Origin: Brachypodium distachyon
Lineage: Eukaryota; Streptophyta; Magnoliopsida; Poales; Poaceae
DNA: 64,000 nt
NCBI RefSeq assembly: GCF_000005505.3
Contig: NC_016133.3
Location: 46,031,237 to 46,095,236 of the forward strand
Direction of reading: 5' to 3'
Shown here: one piece after another, positions 11,652 through 21,417 of the stretch
How the letters are laid out: every line of letters starts with the position of its first letter
Numbering within the stretch: the stretch's first letter is position 1
The notes under the pieces: model-generated
The model's database searches: none
Seen by the model: the letters and a program-made list of their open reading frames with translations, nothing else
What the model was told of the DNA's origin: nothing
Position numbers and translations under genes: made by a program

Positions 11652-13365
11652 TGTTGGAAATATGCCCTAGAGGCAATAATAAATTTGTTATTATCATATT
11701 TCATTGTTCTTGATAAATGTTTATTGCCCATGCTATAATTGTATTGATTGGAAACTCAAATACATGTGTGGATAAATAAACAAATACCGTGTCCCTAATA
11801 CGCCTCTACTAGATTAGCTTGTTGATTAAAGATGGTTAAGGTTTCCTAACCATAGACATGTGTTGTCATTTAATAACGAGATCATATCATTAGGAGAATG
11901 ATGTGATGGACAGACCCAAACCTAAACATAGCTTTTGATCGTGTCACTTAAGTTTAAGTTGCTTATGTTTTATTATGTCAAGTATTATTTCTTTAGACCA
12001 TGAGATCATGCCACTCCCTAGTACCGGAAGAATACTTTGTGGGCATCAACCGTCATCTCGTAACTGGGTGATCATAAAGGTGTTTTTCAGGTATCCCAGA
12101 AGGTGCTTGTTGGGTTGTATGGATCAAGACTGGGATTTGTCACTCCTTGTGACGGAAAGATATCTCTGGGCCCTCTCGGTAATATAACATCCTAATGAGC
12201 TTGCAAGCATGCGACTAATGTGTTTAGTTGCGGGGTTATTATATTACGGAACGAGTAAAGAGAACTTGCCGGTAACGAGATTAAACTAGGTATGGCGATA
12301 CCGACGATCAAATCTCGGGCAAGTAATATATCGCGAGACAAAGAGAATTGGATACTGGATTAATTGAATCCTCGACATAGTGGTTCAACCGATGAGATCT
12401 TCGTGAAATATGTGGGAACTATTATGGACATCCAGGTCCCGCTATTGGTTATTGATATTTGATCATGTCCACATGTTCTCGAACCCGTAGGGTCACACAC
12501 TTAACGTTTCATGTTGCTTGGGTTAGATGAGATAAATGATGATGATATCGAATTATGATTTGGAGTCTTGGATGGGATCCTAGACGCAACGAGGAGCTCC
12601 GGAATGTTCCGGAGATAAAGATTTATATATGGAAAGTTGTTTTCAGGGTTCTGGAAAGTTTGGAATATTTCCCGGTTTTGACCGGGAAGCTTCTAGAATG
12701 TTTCGGAGGGATCCGGAGGGTTCCACCTTGAGGCCCATCTATCCCTGGGCTAAATGGGCCTGTGAGGGAGCACCCTGGCCTTAATGGGCCGAGGGGCTAG
12801 CCCACAAGGCCCATGCGGCCAGGAGGAGAGTCCTGGCCGCGGGAGAGTCCTGGCCGCATGAGAGTCCTGGCCGCCGGAGAGTCCTGGCCACGGGATAGTC
12901 CTGGCCGGCCACGCCTCCTCTACCCCTATATAAATAGAAGGGGGGTCAAGGGAGAGAGACACCCCAAAAGCTTTCAGTTGGATCTCTCTCCCCTGAGCCC
13001 TCCTCTCCTCCTCTTCTCACACGCACGGCGTAGCCCTGCCCGTGAGAATATTCACCATAGTCACCACGCCGTCGTGCTGCCGGGATCTCGTCTACCTCTC
13101 CCTCTCGCTTGCTGGATCGAGGAAGGAGGAGACAACGTGAAGCTGAACGTGTGGATACCAAGGAGGTGCTGTCCGTTCGGCACTGAGATTGATCTCATTG
13201 AAAGTTCCACTACACCAACAACGATCTCGTGATCGTAACGCTTAGCGGTCTACGAGGGTATGGTGTTCATGATCCCTCTCGTTACATACATTTAGTATAT
13301 ATATTCTTGGGTTTCTTCCGCACTTCTCGTAGGAAATTTTTGTTTCCTATGCAACGAACCTAACA
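11652..13365 (+). repeat. B 3' LTR
   Basis: 1,714 bp, about 99% identical to 4690-6387. It carries one extra 17-bp GAGAGTCCTGGCC unit near 12835-12852 and lacks one T in a T-run. It ends CCTAACA, followed by the ATCAA duplication and then the resumed protease region of A. Confidence 0.95.
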
Positions 13366-13370
13366 ATCAA

Positions 13371-13805
13371 TGTCAAGTTTACTCAGGTTCTCATTGATAA
13401 TGAGAGCAGCATAAACATCATGTACCGAGATACGATGCTCAAGCTCGGCATTACTGATAACATGCTTGAGCCTAGCCGGACTACCTTTCATGGTATTGTG
13501 CCGGGAGTGTCTTGTGCCCCGGTAGGCAAGATCTGAGTTGATGTCTTATTCGACACCAGGGAGAACTGTCGAACCGAGAACTTGGTGTTCGAGGTGGTGG
13601 ACCTCAACAGTCTGTACCATGCGCTGCTCGGCAGACCGGCATTCGCCAAATTCATGGCAACCACTCACATTGGCTATCTGAAGATGAAGATGCCGGGACC
13701 AAATGGTACCATAACCATTACTGGCAACTACAAGCGTTCGATGCAATGCGCAGCAGGGGGATCTGCTTTGGCCGAGTCACTGATTATCACTGGCGAGAAG
13801 AGGAA
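13371..13805 (+). pseudogene. Protease segment of element A
   Basis: A's coding resumes right after B. The retropepsin core is visible at about 13385-13425 (LIDNESSINIMY), but the usual D-G-G/T-S active-site loop reads DNES, so the site is altered. A TGA interrupts the frame near 13534. A conserved segment ending GRPAFAKFMA, typical of the flap and C-terminal region in Gypsy proteases, follows at 13620-13660. The frame runs to 13805, where C is inserted. If C and one target copy are removed, the same frame continues at 40852 into the RT region. Confidence 0.75.
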
Positions 13806-15325
13806 TGAAGCGATCCTCCCCCTTACTAGGGTTCGATCTGTGTGCTTACCGTGCTAGTCCCTGGATCGACTCACTACCACACACAGTTTCATGATGAAAT
13901 ATACAGAAACAAAAGTCAAAAGTACTTTATTACATCGCATCATCCATAATTTAAATAGTACTTACAACTTCGCATGACCTCTTGGGCCAGCATAAAACAA
14001 ATACTGTTTCAACATCATAAAACAATGTTTCAAAATACTGCAGAGGAAAGGGTAGAACATAAGGGCCACACTACTCCAAGGTGAGAGCATGTTGGAATGT
14101 AAGCACATGACCCACAACATAACGACGAACCTCACTCATCGTCGGATCCACCTGCATTGTTAATTGCAGCCACTACGTGGTCAATACATTTGAATGTATT
14201 GGCAAGTTCACCAGAGTTATAAAGGGACCTACCAAGTACATGCATAATTTGGCTATGTGGGGTTTGGCTGTTTGCATAAAAGCATCATAGTTCAATCCTA
14301 TCATTTTTAAACAAATAGTTTTAAATTCTCTTGGACACGAGGTAGAAACACCCATGCTCCTATTAACCTAGGCACATTGAGTAGAAACATCAATGCTCCT
14401 ACCCAGTTCAATCCATTCATTTTATTAGGAAAATTGGAATGAGTGAGACCTTCCTTACAGCCCCAATATCTAGTTGCTCATAATTGTCCGTAACCGGGGA
14501 CACGGCTAAGTACTTAGTTTGACACTCTCGAGAGGTGGTACACTTTACCCACAAGAAATCTGAAGCGATCCTCCCCTTTACTAGGGTTTGATCTCTGTGC
14601 TTACTGTGCTAGTCCCTGGATCGACTCACTAGCACACACAGTTTCAAGATGAAATATACAGAAGCAAAGGTCAAATTACTTTATTACATCGCATCATCCA
14701 GAATTTAATAGTACTTACAACCTCACATGACCTCTGGGGCCAGCATAAAACAAATAGTGTTTCAACATCATAAAACAATATTTCAAAATACTGCAGCGGA
14801 AAAGGGTAGAACATAAGGGCCACACTACTCCAAGGTGAGAGCATGTTGGAATGTAAGCACATGACCCATGACAAAACGACGAACCTCACTCATCGTCGGA
14901 TCCACCTGCATTGTTAATTGCAGCCACTACGGGATCAATACATTTGAATGTATTGGCAAGCTCACTAGAGTTATAAAGGACCTACCAAGTACATGCATAG
15001 TTTGGCTAAGTGGGGTTTGGCTATTTTGCATAAAAGCATCATTATTCAAATCCTATCATTTTTAGACAAATAGTTTTGAATTCTATTGGACACGGGGTAG
15101 AAACACCCATGCTCCTATTAACCTAGGCACATTGAGTAGAAACATGAATGCTCCTACCGAGTTCAAACCATTCATTTTATTAGGAAATTTGAATGAGTGA
15201 GACTTTCCTTACAGCTCCGATGTCGAGAACTTGGAGATAATGAGTGAGACTTTCCTTAATGCTCCTACCGAGTTCAAACCATTCATTTTATTAGGAAATT
15301 TGAATGAGTGAGACTTTCCTTACAG

Positions 15326-15784
15326 GTTCAGAATGCGACCCCAGTGACGACCCACTTCGAGAACTTGGAGATAAACACCGTGGACTTGGAGTCTTGTCTC
15401 GAGCACGAGATGACCAGGGCCGACCTCGCCGAGGAGCAGGTTGGTAACCTGATGGGAGAGAAGACCCAGTGGCTGGAGGACAAGGCCGTGTTGGAGAACA
15501 CTGTCCTCAATATGGGAGACGCCATCGAGCAGCTGCAGTACGAGAGGGACCAGGCTCGCTACTACTGCGAGCAGTTCCAGGCGTTCATCGCAGCAGCAGC
15601 CGCAGCAGCACCGGCGCCAGACCAGGTCCCACCTCCACCACAGGATCAGGAGATGGAGGCTCAGGAGGAGGAGCTGACTGAGGAGGAGGAGCCCCAGGAG
15701 GTCCACGAGATGGACACCCCTGCTACAAACACCCGCTCCAAGATGAAGGCGAACGGGACCACACCGACAGCCACACTCCCTTAG
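15326..15784 (+). pseudogene. Inverted fragment of the C-family upstream ORF (C-terminal half)
   Basis: The frame encodes the last 150 or so residues of the protein encoded at 32622-33476, in opposite orientation. It includes the coiled-coil region (ENLEINTVDLESCLEHEM), the acidic tail and the same ending (ATLP-stop). The frame is still open. An apparent ATG at 15308 lies in LTR sequence, so the N-terminal half is missing. Small replacements relative to the intact copy (for example R to Q in GEKTQW) show it comes from a related but different copy. Confidence 0.8.
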
Positions 15785-16075
15785 ATCTATTGATGCCTAC
15801 CAGCTTATATTAGTTTTTATCGTTATCAGCTTTGCGAGTTAGTCATTGACCATACAATCTATGTGTAAGGCAATGTAGGTCGATTGCTTTTTCTTCGTAC
15901 TCTTTTCCTTATGGGCAATGCCCCACCATAAACAAGTGTGTTTTGCTATGATTTCCAAAACCTTTCATGATTGATGAGTGTATGATTGATATATGCTTGA
16001 GTAATATCTTGTTTGGGGGTTTAGTTATCCTTAGCTCTATTCTATCTGTTTCCTCATCTATACTACCCTAAACAG

Positions 16076-16285
16076 ATGCCTCCGAGACGCCGGAACCCCG
16101 CCAACAACGCCGAGGATAACAATGCCAATGCAGAAGGGAATGCTGCCACCATGCAACAGTTATTGGCCGCCCAGACCCAATTCTTCCAGATGATCACCCA
16201 ACAATTGGCCAACAACAACAACCAGCAGAACCCCAACAACAACCAGCAGCACCACCCACCTCAAGTGGACATGTTGACAAAGTTC
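16076..16285 (+). pseudogene. Inverted fragment of C-family gag (N terminus)
   Basis: Starts MPPRRRNPANNAEDNN and runs to about VDMLTKF. It matches the beginning of the gag of C (ATG at 32329, minus strand). It follows the upstream-ORF fragment with the same intergenic spacing as in C, so 15326-16285 is one contiguous inverted block of about 960 bp. It breaks off into LTR sequence. Confidence 0.8.
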
Positions 16286-17580
16286 GCTCGTCACAATCGC
16301 AAAGTTCGCTCTCCGAGAATACTCTACAAACAACAAACATATACACACACAGAAACACACAATACAAACATGACAAAAGAATATGTATGCCATGATGCGA
16401 TGCAAAACATGTGACATGAGTGGGTTGGTTTTATTTGGGTGATCTACTGGTCCAAGGCATTGATAATTAAGCACATGCAATTACGGTTTTTAAATAAATT
16501 GCAATGGCTAGGGTTTAAATCCTAAATGAGGTTTTATTGGCATCAGCCAAATAGATTAATTCAAAATATTTATTTCTCTGTCCCATTGGACAGTGGACAT
16601 TAAAACAAAATTTTGGGCACTGGTTTCATTCAAATAGGACTTCTAAATAATTAGTTATTATTTAAATGGTATAAAACCCTAATCTGTAATTTGAATGTGA
16701 TTCAAATATTCAAATTTGAATTTGGACAGTGCACACTTCCTAAGGATTCCAAAAATGTGTGGATCATTAAATTTGGCCAAACAGATTTAAAGTTATGATC
16801 ATTTGAAGTTACAGGGGCCTATCTGCAAAAGGGTCTTTTAATTAATCCGGGGGATTAAAATTAGATTTTTATTTTATGAAAATAGATGCCACGTGGCGCG
16901 TTCCTATTCGTTGGTGCCGGTTCGGTTTAAGTGAATAAGGATGATCTAATCTACAGCGTTGATCAACGATTGGACGGACGAGGGGCTAGGGTTTTTTTTT
17001 ACCGGGCGGCGCGGGCTGCTGGAGTTGGAGGAGACGGCGGCGCGGGCACGGGCGGTGGGGCGTGGGTGCTCCGGCGGGGCGGGCGACGCGGGGGTGGCCG
17101 GGAACGGTGCGGTGCGGCACGGCGGAGACGGGGGCGCGGTCGGCGTGGGCTCGGGCGGCGCGGGTCGTCGCCTAGGTCGAAGAAGACGCGGCGGTGCGGG
17201 GCGGCTCCGGCGAGGGATTCCGGTGGCCCGGCGGCGTGCGAGCGAGGGCAAACAGGGGGGAAAAGGAGAGGGGGTCGCGGGGATTATAAAGACGTGCTCG
17301 GGTGTGAAAAAGAAAGGCCGGAGGAGGAGATTGCGGCAGCGGGCGCGCGGGGACGGCGGCCAGAAATCGCGGCGGCGGCGCGGCCGCTTTCCTTCTGGGG
17401 AAGATGCCCCTGACAGGTGGGCCCCACCTGTCAGCAGGTGCAGGTGCGCGCGGGCGGCCGGTCGCGCGCGGTCGGACGGGGCTGGTTCGGCCCAAAATGG
17501 CCGGGCCGGTCCGGTTTAGCCTTTCTTGTTTTTTTCTTTTAGACCTTTTCTTTTTCTGTTTTTCTCATTTCTTTGATATC
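16286..17580 (-). repeat. D middle LTR segment with GC-rich U3-like region
   Basis: Aligns from about 16721 with 39425-40420 of the C right LTR. It contains a perfect inverted repeat at 17410-17434 (arms CTGACAGGTGGG around one C) and a TTATAA-centred TATA-like site near 17284. The 16931-17519 stretch is so GC-rich that several long open frames appear on both strands. They overlap one another and have no domain, so I do not call genes. Confidence 0.65.
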
Positions 17581-18591
17581 TGTCGTCGCTCGGTGCTCCG
17601 ACACCGGGGGCGTGCGGCCACGTCCCCCTTTTAGGTTCGGTAGGGGCGTCTGGGGCAGAGACCCGGTGAGCGCCGGCACGGGCGATGAGGCCCTACAGGG
17701 CCGGCGAGACGAAGAGCTCGGGGTACGCGCTAGCCCAAGAACAGATGCAGGCACGTTTTTTCCCCAGGTTCGGGCCACCCGGAGGCGTAAACCCCTACGT
17801 CCTGCCTGTCTGAACTGATATTGATTACGGATCAAAGGTTTACAGGTTGCCGGGCAAGCTCCCGAGCTTTCTCTCAATGGCTAGGCGCTCCTCACCGCTC
17901 ACCGTTGGCTGCCTACTGGAGCCAGTAAGCATCTATCGAGTGAGCTTCGTCCAAACCAACTAACTGGCCAACTGACTAACCTCCGAACTGTCTGACCCGT
18001 CAACCCTCTAACCCCCTAGACCGTTGGCATGGGTCCTCCTTTTATACACAAGGGGAAGCCACATGTGCCAAGGTGCATGTACTACAAGTGTCCAACGGGG
18101 AGGCATGCAACTCTCCCTGGTGAGCTGGTGGCATGCATGGGTGCCACCTCCGCTGCTAGGGGCCTAGGACCCTAGGGTAGGATTGGACAACCACTGTTCC
18201 CTGGATCGGACGGGTAACTACCCGTCGGTCGGCTCGTTTACTGAGCCGCGCGCCTTACTCCTTGCGTCGGTGGGACCGCGCGTTCCGCGCCCGTCACGCG
18301 CCCGCGCGGCGCTCTCCAGTGGGCCCCACGACCCGAGGCGGGGGCACGCGTCCGGGAACCCCCAGTCCCCGCAAGTCGGCCCGCGAAGCACCCGGGCCCA
18401 GCGCACCCGGGAACCTCCTCCCGAGAAGCAGCTTCCCGGGAGGTGCCTAAGCGGGAATATTCCCGGAAGCCCCGCTAGCCCCTTTCGGGCCGGTAGCTTG
18501 CCGGGAAGCTCGTCGGCGCTCCCCGGGATGAGACCTTCCCGGGAACCTGAGGGAGGGGGCCACACGTCGCGCAGCGGTGGTACCCCGGGTG
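17581..18591 (-). repeat. E 3' LTR (left)
   Basis: Shares about 500 bp (18085-18591) with 26696-27206. The remaining LTR terminus seen at 27207-27219 is missing on this side. Open frames in it are GC-rich noise. Confidence 0.8.
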
Positions 18592-18792
18592 GATGTACAC
18601 GGGCTCCGGGGACAGGACACGACTCCAGGCGGACGGCATGGACTTGGAGTCCCTCAAGACGTGGGTGAAGGGGATCTCCGGCGAGGTCTTCCAGTCGATA
18701 GAGTTCCCGCCGGGGGTCTCCGCTCTCCATGCCGGCGTCAAGGCGCTCAGCGACATCGTCGGCGCCTTCTCGCCCTGCAACGAGTGGGGCTG

Positions 18793-21417
18793 ATGGACGA
18801 CACCCCCACCCGCGTCCCGCACGCTCCCCCACAAGCACCCTGCGGGAAGCAGGTGCTCGAGGAGAGCGAGGGCGGGTCCGAGCCCAGCTGGCCCTTCCTC
18901 CGGTCGCTGGCCGACGAGGCGGGCCAGGTGGCTGCGTCCCCGGAAGTCGTCGCCGTGGAGGACGACGACGAGGAAAGCAGCGACAGCGCGCCCCTGATCT
19001 TTAGAAGGTCGAGGGCGTTCGCGGCGGCCGCAGCCACTTCCTCAACAGCGACGTCCACCCCGGCAGCGGCACCCCAACCTGGCGGCGGCCGCCGCTCCTG
19101 GGGCGCCCGTTGGTACCACGACGGCATCCGCGGCAATAGGGGCCGCGATTGCCTCGGCGGCGGCCCCTGTCTTGCCGGTGGCCGCCAACTCCGCGGCGGG
19201 AACCGGCCCCGGGGTGCTCGCCGGTACCCCGGCAATGTCAGCACCTGCGGGGGCCATCGGCGCCCCGGCGACGGCCTTCGCTCCGGTAGCGGGGGCCTCC
19301 GCGAGCTTGGCGCCCGGCGTCACGGCAGCATCGCCATCGACACCTGGAGCTATCCGGGTCACGACGACAAGGCGGGCGCCCACGGCGCCGCCCGCTCGGG
19401 GGGTCTTCCGGGGCTTCGCGCTCCGGGGCAACCCTCCGAAGTCCTCCTCGCCGGCGGGCGCCAGCAAGAGGGCGAGGTGTGATTCCCCGCCCGGCTCGCC
19501 AAGCAAGAGGACGCGCGGGGACGCTGGCGGCGCCACCGACCCTGCTGCCTCGGGGGCCAGCGTCAGCGCGGGCGCGCCCCTTGGCGACCCAGCCCAAGCG
19601 GAGACAGAGCCGGCACTAGGTATGTCTTCGTCGATTCCCTGCAACTGCGATTCCTGCTGGCCAAATTCACAAACATACCTTCTCTTTTTGCAGTGAGCGG
19701 CAGCTCGCCCGCGGCAAGACCCTTGGACGCTCCCGCTGGCACAGGCGAGGTAGTTTAGGCTGCACCGGCAAGCCCGACGGCCGCACAAGGTAACCGCCCC
19801 GGTCGCCCTTATTTGCCTTCGATAGCACCAACCATCGCCGACCCTCATGCTTTCCACGGGTGCAGGCACAAGTGCGCCCGCGCCAGGAACAGGCGCGGCC
19901 GTGGTCGACCGCGACACGGTCGTCGGGACCACGGGGGCGGAGGTGGAGTCGGAAACGGCTCCCGTGTCCGCCCCCGCCGCGACGGACACAGCGGCCGCAG
20001 TGGGCATCGCCGCCGCCACGGCGGCACCCGGCGACGCGCTCGAGGCCGCGGACGTGGCCGGCTCGGGCTCACCCGCCGTCCGGCAGGGGACGACCCCCGC
20101 CGGAAGCAGGGAGCCTTCTCCAACCCCGGTGTCCCGGAGCCTGGGCGCGGGGGAAGTTGTCGGGGAAGGACGGCAAGACCCGCGGGAGCAAGTTGGCGAC
20201 CCCGCGCCCAGCTCCACTTCGGCAGCTGGGGCTTCATCCTCCTCTAGGGCCCTCCCCGGCACCGACCTCGGCACCCTCGCCGGGGTCGCTTGGAATCCTC
20301 TTACCTGGGATTCGAGCGTTTTCGAGCGGGGGCACCGGTTCCTGGACGCCGTCCGGGACCAGCAGTTCGCCTTTGTCACCTCCTACAACGAGGTGAGGGA
20401 GCGCCACACCGCTGCCAAGAATCAACTCGGCGAGGTGCGGGAGGCCGTCGAGAGAGAGCGGCGCGAACTCTCCCGGCTGCGCGAGGAGGCGCGCCTCGCC
20501 GAAGAGAAGGCGCGGCTGGCCCGGCAAGCCCTGAAGGCTGCTCGGGAACCGGTAATCCCGGAGACCGAGCTCCGTCGGCAATTGGAGGTCTAGCGCACGG
20601 AGCTCCAAGGAAGGCTCGACGCAATGGCGTCAACCCGAGAAGCTTCCCGGAAGGAGCATGCCGAGGTGCCCGCGACAGCCCAGGCGCGGCTGGACGAGAA
20701 GAGCGAGCTAATCGCCAACTACCGCGGCGAAATCAAAGGCCTCCGCGTCCTGCTAAAGGTGTAGGTCAAGGCCGCCGAGGATGCGGCGAGAGCGGCGACT
20801 CAGCACGAGGCCGAGCTCAACTCGGTCAAAGGCAAAGCGGCCGGGCTTGAGGACGAGTTGGCCGCCGTTCGGGAATAGCTCGCCAAGGCCGGCGAGGCCA
20901 ACGCGACCCAGGCCTTAGAGCTTGCAAAGCTGGAGGGCCGCATCAGCAAGGCCAAGAAGGCCGCGCAAGACGCCCGACTCCATCACAGCACGCTGATCGG
21001 GCAGCGGCAGCTCGAGACGGAGAAGCTGGCGAAGATCGCCGGGTCGCTGCGCGACCTGCTGCCCAAGTTCGAGCTGCAGGCGGCGGAGGTGGACGGCACG
21101 GACGTCACGACGCTGATCCCTTCTTCTCTGACTTGTTGGGGAAGCTCGGGGTGCTCGACGTTTGGATCGCCAAGTACGGCGCCAACGAAGTCGCCAACTG
21201 CGCCCGGGAGGGTTCCGGGACAATCCTTCCGCGGATTCATCTCCAGGACCTAGAATTTCCCTTCGAGTCCTTGCTGGACGCTTGGTCCGACAACGAGGAC
21301 GAGCCCACGCACACCCAAGCAGTGCGCGAGTTCGTCGACGAGGTCGTCGAGCAGATGCAGATGAAGCCGGAGCCTGAACCCCCCGTCGACCCGCCGGCCG
21401 AAGACGGCGACAGCTAG
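18793..21417 (+). pseudogene. Antisense additional ORF of E, with two introns
   Basis: Opposite in strand to pol and placed between pol and the 3' LTR, as in other Tat elements. Coding potential: acidic segment VEDDDEESSDSAPLIFRRSR (18955-19010), a long Ala/Pro/Gly-rich stretch, a coiled-coil region (20390-21080) and an acidic C terminus ending in stop at 21415-21417. Two GT-AG introns fit: 19620-19693 (GTATGT...TTTTGCAG) and 19790-19865 (GTAACC...GGTGCAG). Both are phase 1, and joining the exons keeps one frame. TAG stops at 19756, 20591, 20762 and 20876 each read as CAG to TAG. Frameshifts lie near 19075 and 21130. Function is unknown, and there is no clear similarity to A's antisense gene beyond the coiled coil. 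Confidence 0.7.

Larger units (their letters stand above)
4690..13365 (+). mobile_element. Element B: complete Ty1/Copia retrotransposon, Angela/WIS/BARE1-like
   Basis: Two nearly identical LTRs (4690-6387, 11652-13365) start TGTTGGAAATATGCCC and end CCTAACA. The target duplication ATCAA is perfect (4685-4689, 13366-13370). PBS, polyprotein and polypurine tract are all present. By eye I count about 17 substitutions, a 17-bp unit and a 1-bp indel between the LTRs, roughly 1% divergence. At the usual grass rate of 1.3e-8 per site per year this would be about 0.4 million years (inference). It interrupts the gag-protease region of A and is the youngest large insertion in the window. Confidence 0.95.

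Noticed and set aside
16931..17519. Long overlapping GC-rich frames (160-186 aa) on both strands
   Set aside because: Base composition alone explains them. They overlap in several frames, are Ala/Gly/Arg-rich, and lie in an LTR that aligns with 39659-40377.
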